Below, in pieces: positions 8,816 to 19,160 of a stretch of 40,588 nt of DNA. Made by a program: the position numbers and the translations under genes. Below the pieces are notes generated by a model. It saw only the letters and a list, made by a program, of their open reading frames with translations, did not search any database and was not told where the DNA came from. Every line of letters begins with the position of its first letter. The first letter of the stretch is position 1. This stretch comes from Bacillus massilioanorexius (GTDB lineage: Bacteria > Bacillota > Bacilli > Bacillales > DSM-1321). The DNA lies in assembly GCF_902374955.1 (NCBI RefSeq), contig NZ_CABKRX010000061.1, forward strand, positions 1 to 40,588, given 5' to 3'.

Positions 8816-8860
8816 GAAAAAGCTGACTCTGAATACGTTTAAATACGTTTAGAGTCAGCT
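8816..8860 (-). terminator. Terminator of the 1154-residue protease gene
   Basis: Arms AGCTGACTCT / AGAGTCAGCT enclosing a 20-base loop that itself contains a repeated ATACGTTT; read on the minus strand a TTTTTC run follows. Confidence 0.75.
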
Positions 8861-8929
8861 CTTTCTTCAAACTAGGAAACCTGCTTCAGGATGCGCGCTT
8901 TCTGCGGGGCAAGGCACTTCCACTTTTCT

Positions 8930-11900
8930 TTACTTCATATTCACTTTCAATGTGTATGCTGATACGCTTGATGTGCCGTAGTAGTCGCTTACTTTGACTT
9001 GGTATTTTCCTTTTTTCAGAGTAAGCTGTAGCTCTTCTGTATCACCCATTAAATAGGAGTCTGATTGTTTAACCAGTTTGCCATTTTGATAGATACTGAT
9101 AACACCGTCGTTAACTTTATCTGTTTCTAATTTAATAGTACCTATAGAATTTTTCGCTAATTCGAATTGATACCAATCTACATCTCCACCAGTTATGCCA
9201 GCGTTAAAGTAACCTCTACCAACGAATTCACCTTTTGATTTCTTCATTAGAATTGGTTTAGCTTGGCTTGATATTTCATCTTTCTTATTCATATTCACTA
9301 CTTTTAATGTATAAGGTAGTAACGAGAATGATTCGTAGCCAGGGAAGCTAGGTTCAACAACAATAAAGTATCCTTTATTTTTTTGTGCTTTAAATGAAAC
9401 AGATATTTGCTCAAAGAAGCCTCTAATTGGTGATGTGACCATTGTATCCTTGTCTAGATCTAATTTCCCATTACCATTTGTATCTTCTATAACCGTTGCT
9501 AAAGCATGATATTGACTAATCATTTCACTTGGATATTTCTTTTTCTGAGCTGCATTTGCTTCAGCTACTCCTGTTGTTACAGACTTAATTCCTGTTTCTG
9601 TTGATTTAAAATAGTAGGCATCTATATCACCAGGCATTGCTAGGTTTGCATTAAAGCTTGTAGATGGTAGCTTCACTACATTTTTCAAATCACTTGGTTC
9701 ATATTTATCTTCTGGATTAGAAATTAATTTTTTTGAACTTAACTCATAAGGATCAAAAGAAATCGAACTTCCACCTGAGTAAGTATTCGGTGATACTTGA
9801 ACAACATACTTCTTGCCTTTTTTCAATCCTGCTACGAATTTGTCTTTCATGACAGGATCCCAGCCGCTCCAATCGACATTTTCACTTAGACTATTCAAGT
9901 ATGAATAAGGAGCTCCATCCTCATCCTTATCTTCCACTACCTCTTGAACAGATACTTGTGGAATAACACCTTCACTATTTTTGATACCAAATTCATAGAT
10001 AGCTGTTTCTTGTGGTTCAACTAAGAAAAAGTCTAAATCCATATCATTTTGAATATAGCCTAATGCTTTATCGCCAATAGAGTATGGAAGAGCACTTTCT
10101 ACGATTTGATTCGTAATTCTAGTTTGTTCTTCTACATAAGGATCGTCACTTGCTATTTTAACGCCTTTGTTTAAAGACATTAAAATATTGTCACTTTCTT
10201 CAGATGAATCTCCGAAAATACCTTGGTTAAGTCCATCTTCGTCATCAGGTAAAGTCTTTCCTTCAACACTTAAAGAATATGGAAGTAAAGACGATGGTTT
10301 TTCTTTCGATTGCAATTCACCTAATCCCATTAACAAGCTAAAGAAATCTACATAATCATAGGCATCTCCAGCAATTTTAATGATATATTCTTGACCTGGT
10401 TCGGTAGTGAATGCTAACGTTTCACCCTTACCTGATCCATTATTATTTGCATTAAAATCTGGTCCAGCTTGTTCTTTTCCTTCAAGCAGCTCTTTTAGCA
10501 TTGCTAGCTTTTGTTCAGCTGTCATAGGCTCTGAATCTTCTGGAATAAGATTACTAGACTGATAAACACTAATTTCTGTATTTAAGCCTGGAATACCAGA
10601 TAAAGCAATTTTCACTAGCTGTTCTTCTGTAGCCTTAAATGTAAAGTAATCATAATCACCATTTTCTCCTGCTAATGTAAATGGAGCTGGGAGTTTATAT
10701 GGTAATTTAGGTATAGAAGTCATTTTTTCCACACTGGATTCATCTTTCGGTAGCTCTGATACCTTTTCTACCGTTAGCTTATACTTAGAAGCCTTTTTGC
10801 TAGAATCGTCAAAGCTTCCATTTACATCTTTTACACCAATAACTAGAGTAGCATCAAATGGAGCAGTGACCATTTCCGCTTCCACACTTCCATCTTGTGT
10901 GCGATTCACATCAAACGATTCTGTTTTATTATCCGCTCCGTAGAAGTGACCGATTATTTTGTAATCATATTGCTTCGCACCCTCTAAAAGCGTTTGAATA
11001 TGGTCTCCTTTTTTCACCTGCAATTGAATCCATTTTTGCTCATAAGCCTTCGTAATCGCTTCTTCTTTCACTACTTTATCTGTTTTAATTTGTTCTGCCT
11101 TCGCTAATATTTCTTTTTTCGTCCATTCTTGTTTTACATAGGATGGTAAGTTCTTCATATTGAACGATAATGCTTTTGCTGGGTTAATTAGCCCATTCGC
11201 AAATTTTGTATCAAAACCAGCTGGCCCTAAATCATCGGCTGATTTTTCTAAAATATATTCTACTTGAGCAGGTGTTAAATTTGGATATTTTGTTAGCAAC
11301 AAAGATGCTACAGCTGCTACTACTGGAGAAGCCATCGATGTACCACTTAGGTTGTAATATGTAGATTTTTTCTCCGTATCGTATAGAGTACTGTATACCT
11401 CTTCACCTGGTGCTACCACATCTACAGAAGGACCATAATTAGAATAGTCAGATAACTTTCTATCTTTATTAATAGAACCTACACTAATAACTCCTTCATA
11501 TCCTGCTGGTGTACTTACCATATCCCAGCTTTCATTACCCGATGCCGCAACTACAACAACTCCCTTTTTGATAGCTGTTTTTACCGCATCTTCTAATACA
11601 GGTGATGTTCCATATCCACCTAAACTCATATTGATGACTTTTGCACCTTTATTTACAGCATATAGAATTCCTTCTGCTATACTTGCATCGCTTGCTCCGA
11701 ATCCACCATCAAAAACATCGATTGGTAGTATCTTTACATTCGGGCTGATTCCATATCCACCGACACCATTGCCTTTTTCGGCAGCAATAATCCCGGAAAC
11801 ATGCGTTCCATGATGCATTGCTAAAGGTTGGTTTGCTGGATTGGCCGCATTATAGCCTGGAAGCAAATTCTTTTTCAAATCAGGATGCTTTGCATCTACT

Positions 11901-12394
11901 CCCGTATCAATGACTGCAACGGTTACTTTGTTTTTTCCAGCCAGCTTCAATACTTTTTCTGTTTGTAGCATGGTGTGCTGATACTGTAAATTTGCTTTTG
12001 GATCACCTAGTGAGCTTGTTGTAAACAGAGCGCTAGGACTTACCGAAACTACCTTCGTCAGCTTTTGATACTTCTTCATAACTTGCGCTAAATTCTTTTT
12101 GTTTTTTACTTTAATCTCTGCATAATTCAAGTTAGAAACCTGACGGACTAATGTTCCGCCTGCGACATTGTGCTCTGCTGCTGTAAGTGGCTTACTGAAT
12201 TTGATGATGAAGGAATCTTCGCTCACCAAAACTTTCTTTTGCGATTCAGTAGTCTTTGTCTTCAAAAAAGACGAAGTATCAAATCGCTCAATTCCTGATG
12301 AAGCTTTTGCAAAAGTAGCTGCTGGACTAGCTGTAGACGCAAGTAAAATAGAACTTAATCCCAAAGCAGCAATTGCTTTCATACCTTTTTTCAT
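8930..12394 (-). CDS. Secreted subtilisin-family (S8) serine protease, long form
   Basis: Secreted protease of 1154 residues. Signal peptide at about 1-29 (ends ATFAKA); an inhibitor-like propeptide at about 55-125; catalytic domain at about 155-395 with D163 (AVIDTGVD), H195 (HHGTHVSG), oxyanion N287 (AASGNES) and S353 (SGTSMASP), so the triad is complete. The remaining 750 residues contain several repeats ending in phrases like PYSLSVEG, PYTLKVVN and AYTLKVN, preceded by D-x-D-[FWY]-[FY] blocks; these resemble pre-peptidase C-terminal (PPC) domains. Start ATG behind AAAGGGGG. No SLH or sortase motif, so release into the medium or loose association is expected. It is followed in the same direction by the glycosidase but has its own terminator. 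Target proteins are unknown. Confidence 0.9.
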   Translation of the reverse strand: MKKGMKAIAALGLSSILLASTASPAATFAKASSGIERFDTSSFLKTKTTESQKKVLVSEDSFIIKFSKPLTAAEHNVAGGTLVRQVSNLNYAEIKVKNKKNLAQVMKKYQKLTKVVSVSPSALFTTSSLGDPKANLQYQHTMLQTEKVLKLAGKNKVTVAVIDTGVDAKHPDLKKNLLPGYNAANPANQPLAMHHGTHVSGIIAAEKGNGVGGYGISPNVKILPIDVFDGGFGASDASIAEGILYAVNKGAKVINMSLGGYGTSPVLEDAVKTAIKKGVVVVAASGNESWDMVSTPAGYEGVISVGSINKDRKLSDYSNYGPSVDVVAPGEEVYSTLYDTEKKSTYYNLSGTSMASPVVAAVASLLLTKYPNLTPAQVEYILEKSADDLGPAGFDTKFANGLINPAKALSFNMKNLPSYVKQEWTKKEILAKAEQIKTDKVVKEEAITKAYEQKWIQLQVKKGDHIQTLLEGAKQYDYKIIGHFYGADNKTESFDVNRTQDGSVEAEMVTAPFDATLVIGVKDVNGSFDDSSKKASKYKLTVEKVSELPKDESSVEKMTSIPKLPYKLPAPFTLAGENGDYDYFTFKATEEQLVKIALSGIPGLNTEISVYQSSNLIPEDSEPMTAEQKLAMLKELLEGKEQAGPDFNANNNGSGKGETLAFTTEPGQEYIIKIAGDAYDYVDFFSLLMGLGELQSKEKPSSLLPYSLSVEGKTLPDDEDGLNQGIFGDSSEESDNILMSLNKGVKIASDDPYVEEQTRITNQIVESALPYSIGDKALGYIQNDMDLDFFLVEPQETAIYEFGIKNSEGVIPQVSVQEVVEDKDEDGAPYSYLNSLSENVDWSGWDPVMKDKFVAGLKKGKKYVVQVSPNTYSGGSSISFDPYELSSKKLISNPEDKYEPSDLKNVVKLPSTSFNANLAMPGDIDAYYFKSTETGIKSVTTGVAEANAAQKKKYPSEMISQYHALATVIEDTNGNGKLDLDKDTMVTSPIRGFFEQISVSFKAQKNKGYFIVVEPSFPGYESFSLLPYTLKVVNMNKKDEISSQAKPILMKKSKGEFVGRGYFNAGITGGDVDWYQFELAKNSIGTIKLETDKVNDGVISIYQNGKLVKQSDSYLMGDTEELQLTLKKGKYQVKVSDYYGTSSVSAYTLKVNMK

Positions 12395-12585
12395 ACTTTT
12401 CCCCCTTTTACCTATTTTTTCATTAAATACAATCTACCTTATGCTCTATCTATCGAATACTTACCTTCCTTAAATGGTTTAGAAAACCCATTTGTTGAAA
12501 ACTATGGAAAATAGTATCCATATATATAACGTGTGAAGGATGTAATAAGTTTCAAATAATTCTATCTTTTTCTTAGTCTGCCAAT

Positions 12586-12621
12586 AAAAAAATCCGAAAT
12601 CTAATGATAAGATAACGGATT
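12586..12621 (-). terminator. Terminator of the second protease gene
   Basis: Arms AATCCGAAATCT / AGATAACGGATT around a short loop; a run of seven T follows on the minus strand. Confidence 0.8.
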
Positions 12622-12646
12622 CTTTTATTCTTATAGATACATTTCT

Positions 12647-14812
12647 TTATGATATTTGAAGTGCATTTCTAACGGTTCTTGAATTTCCCGCTAAGTCTTT
12701 AGCTATTAACTCAAGCTGATACATACCTGGGGGAACATCCATTACACTTTCCCAATGATTGCTTTGATTACCAGTTGAATAGAATTGATTCTCTGATAAT
12801 TCTTTTACCACTTTTCCTGTTGGAGATAAAATCTGAGCCGTTACTAGAGCATCTTCATTAAGAGTAAATGCAATGGTTCTATGTTCTTTAACTTCACTAT
12901 TAGAGATTAATGACATCGTTCCGATTTTAATGATCGGGGCTGTTTCATCTATATACACATTCACAAATGATGTTGTCCTTTTCTTCTTATTATCTATGGT
13001 TGTAAATACGAGCTTATAAGTTCCTGCACTTACTTTTTTCCCTTTTTGATTTTTTCCATCCCAACCAATCGTACGACTTCCCTTTGAAATACTAGCATTA
13101 TTCCAAAGAACCTTGACTGAACGTTGTTTCGAATCTACTAGCTTAGCTGTTACTTTGACATTCTCATTAATACTTAGTGGTACTTGCATTTTCTCTTGAA
13201 CAGATGGTGAATAGTACGTTTTATTCGGAGCAACTAGTATTTTGCCAAATGAATTTTGAACGTTTACTTCTTTTTTGATTTCCTCCAACTGATTATTTAG
13301 CGTCATTTGAATTGATAGAACATATTTACCGTCTATCACATATGCTCCATAATCAGACTTGCCGTCCCAGCTTAAGTTAAGCTTGCCTCCATTCCACTTT
13401 CTTTCAGAAAATAGCTTTTTAACTGTATTTCCTTTAGCATCTTCTATTCCAACGGAAACGACTGTTTTGGCTGGAACCGGAATGGAGAGATTCATTTTAT
13501 TATTTTTATAAATGACGAAGCTATTTGGCATGGTTAGACTTGGAGAATAGTCTCTAGCCATTTGCAAGGCTTGGTTTGCCTGTACTCTGCCAGCTCCGAA
13601 GTAGGAATCCCAACCCGAGCTCCCCAGATCAAGAGCGGTCTTTTTTAGAATGGTCTCCACTTCTTTTCCCGTTAGAAATGGATTTTCAGCTAGTATAAGA
13701 CCTGCAATTCCAGCCACAATTGGTGACGCCATTGAGGTTCCATCCATGTATTGATATTGACTCTTAATAGATGTAGAAAAGATGCCTTTACCAGGTGCAG
13801 CTACATCAATATACGAACCGTAATTTGAAAAGGATGTTATTTGATCATTACTGTCAGTTGCGCTAACAGCTATGACATTGTTGTATGAAGCTGGGTAAGT
13901 AGGTTGATTACTATGCTTATTACCAGCCGCCGCAATAATGGTAATCCCTTTGGAAGCTGCATATTGAATCGCAGCCTCAATGGCTTTACTTTCAACCTCT
14001 AAACCTAAACTGAGGTTAATAATATTCGCTCCATGATTTGCCGCGTATTCAATCCCTTCTGCTACAATAAAGGAATTCGACTTACCACTTTGAAACACAT
14101 TAATCGGCATAATTTTTGTATGAGGAGCTACACCGATAGTGCCAAAATTATTAATAGCTGCAGAAATGATTCCTGCGACATGAGTACCATGAATGTCATT
14201 CTCATAGCTCTTATTCGGACTTACCATATTTATTGGAGAAACGATACGCTCTTTCAAATCCGGATGATCCTGCTGTACTCCTCCATCCACAACAGCTACA
14301 ATCACATCGGATGAGCCTTTCGTCGTATCCCAAGCTTTTGGGGCACCAATTGTATTGAGGTGCCATTGTCGTTTGTATTCCGAATCACTCGGAACAAATT
14401 GCTTATGTATTTGTAAATTGGGTTCAACATATTCAATATCTTGAGAGGCTGATAGCTTTTCAGCTATGCTTCGTAAATTTCCCTCTTTCGGAATTTGCAC
14501 TAACATATACTGATCTTCCAATAAAGAGGATACATCCTCTAGCTTAAATTGCTGCAGTAACGTACTTTTTACTGAAGTTGGTGTATCATCCTTAAATTTT
14601 AAAACAAGCTCTTGTTTGACAAAATTCTTCGGTTGATCAAAAAGTTCTTCTATATTCTCTTGAGTGGCATCCTGGTCTACTTTATTTTCTTGTAAATCAC
14701 GTTGTTCAAACGATGGACTGCTTCCTTTATCAATACTTTGTCCATAAGCGACATTACTTGATAATGATGCTACAACAAGTAATGAGACTAAGGATATAGC
14801 GAACTTTTTCAT
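12647..14812 (-). CDS. Secreted subtilisin-family (S8) serine protease with FlgD-type Ig repeats
   Basis: Protease of 721 residues. Signal peptide at about 1-24 (ends NVAYGQS), propeptide at about 65-137, catalytic domain at about 148-415 with D176 (AVVDGGVQ), H208 (DIHGTHVAG), N298 (AAAGNKH) and S360 (DGTSMASP). The C-terminal 290 residues carry at least two FlgD-like Ig domains marked by WDGKSDYGAYVIDGKY and WDGKNQKGKKVSAGTYKL, then a third beta domain ending in AKDLAGNSRTV. I start at ATG 14812, six bases after GGGGG; an in-frame TTG two codons upstream overlaps that site. It is unlike the neighbouring 1154-residue protease outside the catalytic core, so they are not a recent duplication. 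No surface anchor is visible. Confidence 0.9.
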   Translation of the reverse strand: MKKFAISLVSLLVVASLSSNVAYGQSIDKGSSPSFEQRDLQENKVDQDATQENIEELFDQPKNFVKQELVLKFKDDTPTSVKSTLLQQFKLEDVSSLLEDQYMLVQIPKEGNLRSIAEKLSASQDIEYVEPNLQIHKQFVPSDSEYKRQWHLNTIGAPKAWDTTKGSSDVIVAVVDGGVQQDHPDLKERIVSPINMVSPNKSYENDIHGTHVAGIISAAINNFGTIGVAPHTKIMPINVFQSGKSNSFIVAEGIEYAANHGANIINLSLGLEVESKAIEAAIQYAASKGITIIAAAGNKHSNQPTYPASYNNVIAVSATDSNDQITSFSNYGSYIDVAAPGKGIFSTSIKSQYQYMDGTSMASPIVAGIAGLILAENPFLTGKEVETILKKTALDLGSSGWDSYFGAGRVQANQALQMARDYSPSLTMPNSFVIYKNNKMNLSIPVPAKTVVSVGIEDAKGNTVKKLFSERKWNGGKLNLSWDGKSDYGAYVIDGKYVLSIQMTLNNQLEEIKKEVNVQNSFGKILVAPNKTYYSPSVQEKMQVPLSINENVKVTAKLVDSKQRSVKVLWNNASISKGSRTIGWDGKNQKGKKVSAGTYKLVFTTIDNKKKRTTSFVNVYIDETAPIIKIGTMSLISNSEVKEHRTIAFTLNEDALVTAQILSPTGKVVKELSENQFYSTGNQSNHWESVMDVPPGMYQLELIAKDLAGNSRTVRNALQIS

Positions 14813-15069
14813 ATCCAACCCCCATTTGTCCTATTATAATAATAAAAATCTTCCTATCGTTCTATTTATCCTATGACTATAGTTATATCTTTTATTTCGG
14901 ACATAATTGGAAGATTTTAATAGAATAGGTAGATTTATATGAGTTTGTAATTGGATTTTGACAAGAATTTAAAATCTTTTCTCCCATGCTATTCTTGAAT
15001 CTAGTTAGTACAAGTAATTTATTCACTTTAATAGTCCATTATATATACTGATTTATAATATTCATTCAA
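14813..15069. other. AT-rich spacer, protease promoter region
   Basis: Between the S-layer terminator and the start of the 721-residue protease. It must hold that protease's promoter, but no convincing -35/-10 pair was found. No small gene or repeat was seen. Confidence 0.3.
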
Positions 15070-15101
15070 AAAAACCCACCTACTTTAGTAGGTGGGTTTT
15101 T
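15070..15101 (-). terminator. Strong terminator of the S-layer gene
   Basis: Perfect 14-base arms AAAACCCACCTACT / AGTAGGTGGGTTTT with a two-base centre, GC-rich core and A/T tails both ways. It lies about 75 bases after the stop codon. Confidence 0.95.
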
Positions 15102-15176
15102 CATAGAAAATTTATTCCTATGAATATTCGATGTTTATAAATTATTCAACCGAATAATTTCTGCCTAATTTTTAAA

Positions 15177-18062
15177 CTACTTAACTGTCACTTCTAAAGT
15201 AGCAGCTGCATTAGCAGTTGAAGTGAATACCAAACGGAATGAAGCAGCATTTTGCGCTACAGTTTTAGTGTTATCAGCTAAAGTAGATAAGTCGATAGCA
15301 CCTGTAGAATCTGTTACTACTGGAGCATCATTTTTACTAGCATCTGTGAAGTTAACTTTATTAGTCATTTTCACAACAATGTTATCATAATCTTTACCTG
15401 CAACACTATTAGCTAATACTTTTTCACCAAATTGGTCTTCAACAATTACGTAACCAGTAGCAGCAGCTACATCAGCGAAAGCGTCAGCGTTAATCGGTTC
15501 TAGAGCTTTAGCAGTTGTATCAACTAAAGTTTTATCCATTAATAATACTTTTTCAGCACGTAAGTCATCTTTAGAAACAGTTACGTCTGTAGTTAATGTT
15601 TGAATACCTTCTTTTGTATTGTAAACAACAGTGATTTTTGCTTTTAGGTCAGCAGTGATGTCAGCTGCATCAGCATACACTTTGTTTCGATCAAATTTAA
15701 CTTTAGCATCGCTAGAAGTGATACTTACGATATCATCTGCAGGAACAGCGTAATCTTTACCACTTGCATCTGTAGCTTTTACGATCACATCTTCAGTGTG
15801 TGAACTAGCAGTACCTTCTTTGTATAAAGTAGGGATTGCTTCGATAGCATAAGTCATTCCTGTAGAAGTGTTTTCTACTACGTTTACAGGGATTTCAACA
15901 GCATCAATAACTTTTGAAGTTGTTGTATCAACGAATTTTGCAACAACAGTAGCAGAACCAGCTTTTACTGCGCTAACTTCTACAGATGCATTAGTTTCAT
16001 CAGTAGAATCTGCAGATAATGATACATTAGTATTGTTAGTTTCCTTAATACTATATTTAACTTCAAGGTCACCATTTGGCGTAGTTAATTTGTTGTCATA
16101 GTTATCTAAAGTATCAAACTTAATAGTTGTAGTTGCTCCAACAATTAAGTTTGTTTTGTGTTTGCTATCAGCAGATACTTTAATTTTGTTTGGTGCAACT
16201 GTTTCACCAACTTTTACATTTAAAACAGTTGTTTTACCTGTAGCATTGACTGTGAAAGTGATTGTAGCTGTATCTCCGACTTTTGCAGCACTCGCAGGAG
16301 TCACAGTTAATTTAGTTCCATCACTATTAATTGCAGCAGTAGCAACAGATTTATTTGAAGAATAGATAGTAAATTCGTTGTTACTGTCAGCCGTTTTAAC
16401 TTGAGTGCCTGTAAGAGCATTACCATAAATATCGGAAACAGTTAGTTTAACATCCGCAGTTCCGCCTTTTGCTACATCAACAGAACCTGTTTCAAATGCA
16501 ACAGTGTTTGGTTTTCCACCAGCAATTTGAACATCTAATGCGATAGTTGTAGTATCACCAGTTACTGTGTTTACAAGATATAAATTAACCTTTCCTTCTT
16601 TACCGAAAGATGCAATGTTTAGTTTTTGTTTAGTTGCATCTTTAGGATCTTGAATTACGGTTACGTCAGATGGATTTAAAATACTATTATCAGAAGATAC
16701 GATATTAATATTTTTAGTACCACCAGTAGCAACTAAATTTAGTGCATTTCCATATTGATCCACACCAGCGACAGGAACAGTAACATTAGTTAAGTCTGAA
16801 GTTAATACAGTTTTACCTGTAGGTAACTCAACTGCACCTGTAGTAATTGTGGCTAATTGAGCACCCGCTACCACTTTTAAAGAAGCTGTCGTTTTTAAAC
16901 CTGTTTTTTTATGAAGGAATGTTACTTTCACTTCATCATCTGCTTTGAAAGCAGCATTTGTTGTTCCCCAATCACTTGTTGTATCTATATAAAAATATTT
17001 ATCTGTAGTATCAAAATCAACAGTTACTGTTTTAGCTTGAGTTGCATTTGTAGCCACTACTTCGAAATCAGCAGAAGCCAAATCGATTTTTTCACCATAT
17101 TGATCTTTTAATTCAAGACCTACTTTAGCTTTAGCAGTGTTACCTAATAATTTATCATTAGCAACAGCTAAAGTTGTTGGAGTTTGTGCTTTAATTTCTA
17201 AAGTTTTTACAACTGTTTCTTTTAAACCTTTAACAGTTACAGTATAAGTTCCTTCTTCAAAAGCATAACCGTTTGTTCTTACAACTTTTGCAACTTTACC
17301 TTCAACTGAATCGATTTTTGTTGTTACTGAAAAATCACCTTTTTTTACTTCGATAGCAAGATCTTTTTTCTCATCTGCAGTAAGTTCTTTTGTAAAATTA
17401 ACTGCAATTGTTTTTGCATTAGTAGCACTTACACTTTCAACGTCAGTTACTGCTGGAGTTTTAGCAGCATCTGCTTTAAATAAGAAGATTGCATATTCTC
17501 CACGAGTTGCATTTAAATCTGTTCCGAAAGTAGTTGTTGTTTTACCAGAAGTTACTTTGTTTTCTACAAGTGCTGATACAGCATCTACGTAGTTTTTGTT
17601 AACGTCTTTAAAATCAACTGATCCTGAACCTTTAAGTTCAAATCCTTTTTGAATCCAAACAGCTAGTTCTCCACGAGTGATGTTGCTGTATGAATCTAAA
17701 GTTGTTGATGTTTTACCACTAGTAATACCTGCCGCTTTAATAGCATTAACAGCTTTTACTGCACGTTTTGGTACATCTGTGAAGCCTGAATCTGGTGCGT
17801 TATCCATATCAAGTTCAAGAACAGTTGCAAGCATAACTGCAGCATCAACACGAGTAATGTTGTTTGTAGTTCCAAAAGTAGTATCAGAAGTACCATTGAT
17901 TCCTTTTGATACTAGGAAATCTACCGCTTCCTTATAATTAGTAGAAACGTCTGTGAAATTCTTTTCAGCAGCTGATGCTAATGGTGCAACAGCAGATGCA
18001 ACTAGAGTTGCTGTAGCAGCAGTTGCTACAAACTTACGATACGACTTTGGTTGGTATGCCAT
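15177..18062 (-). CDS. Main S-layer protein with three N-terminal SLH domains
   Basis: Surface-layer protein of 961 residues. Signal peptide at about 1-32 (VASAVAPLASAAE). Three SLH domains, about 35-80, 93-142 and 149-196, carry the motifs ITRVDAAVML, ITRGELAVWI and ATRGEYAIFL; SLH domains bind pyruvylated secondary wall polymer. Residues 200-961 are rich in Thr, Val, Ala, Asp and Lys and form successive beta-rich Ig-like domains (Big-type, e.g. LLGNTAKAKVGLELKDQYG and LTVSDIYGNALTG), typical of self-assembling lattice regions. Restricted codon use, a long leader, GGAGG at 10 bases and a strong terminator all point to very high expression. Secretion is probably through SecA2/SlaP. It could be one of several S-layer paralogues in the genome; calling it the main one is inference. 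Confidence 0.88.
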   Translation of the reverse strand: MAYQPKSYRKFVATAATATLVASAVAPLASAAEKNFTDVSTNYKEAVDFLVSKGINGTSDTTFGTTNNITRVDAAVMLATVLELDMDNAPDSGFTDVPKRAVKAVNAIKAAGITSGKTSTTLDSYSNITRGELAVWIQKGFELKGSGSVDFKDVNKNYVDAVSALVENKVTSGKTTTTFGTDLNATRGEYAIFLFKADAAKTPAVTDVESVSATNAKTIAVNFTKELTADEKKDLAIEVKKGDFSVTTKIDSVEGKVAKVVRTNGYAFEEGTYTVTVKGLKETVVKTLEIKAQTPTTLAVANDKLLGNTAKAKVGLELKDQYGEKIDLASADFEVVATNATQAKTVTVDFDTTDKYFYIDTTSDWGTTNAAFKADDEVKVTFLHKKTGLKTTASLKVVAGAQLATITTGAVELPTGKTVLTSDLTNVTVPVAGVDQYGNALNLVATGGTKNINIVSSDNSILNPSDVTVIQDPKDATKQKLNIASFGKEGKVNLYLVNTVTGDTTTIALDVQIAGGKPNTVAFETGSVDVAKGGTADVKLTVSDIYGNALTGTQVKTADSNNEFTIYSSNKSVATAAINSDGTKLTVTPASAAKVGDTATITFTVNATGKTTVLNVKVGETVAPNKIKVSADSKHKTNLIVGATTTIKFDTLDNYDNKLTTPNGDLEVKYSIKETNNTNVSLSADSTDETNASVEVSAVKAGSATVVAKFVDTTTSKVIDAVEIPVNVVENTSTGMTYAIEAIPTLYKEGTASSHTEDVIVKATDASGKDYAVPADDIVSITSSDAKVKFDRNKVYADAADITADLKAKITVVYNTKEGIQTLTTDVTVSKDDLRAEKVLLMDKTLVDTTAKALEPINADAFADVAAATGYVIVEDQFGEKVLANSVAGKDYDNIVVKMTNKVNFTDASKNDAPVVTDSTGAIDLSTLADNTKTVAQNAASFRLVFTSTANAAATLEVTVK

Positions 18063-18733
18063 AGAAATAATTCCTCCGTTTTATTAAAAGATTTTCTATC
18101 GAAATAGTGATAGAGTGTAAATCAAACCTAATAATCTTTTATTATTCTAAGATATTATTAATAGAGAAACAAAAGACTATTAACATTTATTTAAATTATC
18201 AAAATCGATACACCTTTTCTATTTCCCGAAATAATAAGAAATAAACAAATGTATCGAATTTTCATATGTACAAAACCATTATACATACTACTCATACATT
18301 TTAAAACATTATAAGTAAATATATTAATAGAATAATTGTTAATTTTTTATGAATGTAATTTTTTAGTTAATTTAGATTTTATTACAGCACTTCCATATTA
18401 TATTAAAATAATTTTCTGTATTATGGGTTTATTGTATAAATTATCAAATATTTTTACAGTTATAACCTTTTTTATGATACTATTTCTATGTTCATTTGCT
18501 ACAATTGTGAAAAAAGAATGAAAACCAAAAATCATTTTCATTTTTTAAATTTATCTTTATAAATAAAAATTTTTTCAAACTTTCTTTTAAGGTCAGAAGC
18601 ACTATAGACCGATGTTCTATTCTCAGCTTCATTCCAAAAAGATAAAGACTTATTGGTAAGAATAGGATATAATAATAGAAAATTAACAGAGTTATGTACT
18701 ATATTTATTAACTACTTCTAGGGTGTGATGTTT
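18063..18733. promoter_or_regulatory. Long divergent regulatory region between S-layer gene and sinR-like gene
   Basis: 671 bases of very AT-rich DNA. For the S-layer gene (minus) a TATAAT at 18283-18278 gives a possible start of a 200-base untranslated leader, but its -35 is poor. Long untranslated leaders are usual for S-layer mRNAs. A plus-strand 61-codon frame at 18336 is hydrophobic, lacks a ribosome site and is not called. Confidence 0.35.
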
Positions 18734-19057
18734 ATGATGATTGGAGATCGCGTTAAAAAGATTCGAGAAGAAAAAAAGATGTCCATGTCTGAGCTCGCTG
18801 AAAAAGCTGGAGTTGCCAAATCTTATTTAAGTTCAATAGAAAGAAATATCCAAACAAATCCATCCGTTCAGTTTTTAGAAAAAATAACGGATGTTTTAGG
18901 TGTTCCTGTTGACACCTTACTTTATGATGAACCAAATCTTGATAATTTAGATTCTGAATGGCTTTCCATTGTAGAAGAGGCTATGAAATCAGGGGTTTCA
19001 AAGGAGCAGTTTCGAGAATTCATTGAATTCAATAAATGGAAGTTAAAAAACGATTAA
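18734..19057 (+). CDS. SinR-like DNA-binding repressor
   Basis: 107-residue regulator with a SinR layout: an N-terminal Xre-type helix-turn-helix (about residues 3-58: IGDRVKKIREEKKMSMSELA, then GVAKSYLSSIERN) and a C-terminal Sin dimerisation helix pair (about 74-105: DSEWLSIVEEAMKSGVSKEQ). In B. subtilis SinR represses matrix and other surface genes and is titrated by SinI through this C-terminal region. The start is ATG 18734, eight bases after AGGGTG; GTG 18725 and ATG 18728 upstream overlap that site, and ATG 18737 is also possible. A SinI-like gene converges on it. The neighbouring S-layer promoter region is an obvious candidate target, but this is inference. B. subtilis has sinI and sinR in tandem, so the arrangement differs. 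Confidence 0.88.
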   Translation: MMIGDRVKKIREEKKMSMSELAEKAGVAKSYLSSIERNIQTNPSVQFLEKITDVLGVPVDTLLYDEPNLDNLDSEWLSIVEEAMKSGVSKEQFREFIEFNKWKLKND

Positions 19058-19082
19058 ATGATGTAAATTCTATTTTAAACAG

Positions 19083-19126
19083 CAAAAAGGTACCATAGTA
19101 AATATAACTTTACACTAATGGTACCT
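19083..19126 (-). terminator. Shared hairpin between sinR-like and sinI-like genes
   Basis: Arms AGGTACCAT / ATGGTACCT. Read on the minus strand it is followed by TTTTTG, so it best terminates the sinI-like gene; it may also serve sinR-like transcripts. Confidence 0.6.
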
Positions 19127-19160
19127 AAGATTATGACATTCCATTTTTCCAACCTACTCT

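Larger units (their letters stand above)
8373..8929. other. Intergenic region with two hairpins and a Bacillales-type repeat
   Basis: 557 bases without a protein gene. It holds a possible leader or small RNA ending at 8575 and the terminator of the next protease (8821-8860), both listed separately. Near 8890-8925 a GC-richer patch, GCGCGCTTTCTGCGGGGCAA, looks like a dispersed intergenic repeat common in Bacillales; this is from memory and not checked. Confidence 0.4.

Noticed and set aside
8930..14812. The two S8 proteases as a recent tandem duplication
   Set aside because: They share only the catalytic core motifs; propeptides and C-terminal domains (PPC-like versus FlgD-like) differ completely.
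18336..18521. 61-codon plus-strand hydrophobic frame
   Set aside because: No ribosome site, very AT-rich, inside the S-layer leader region; chance frame.
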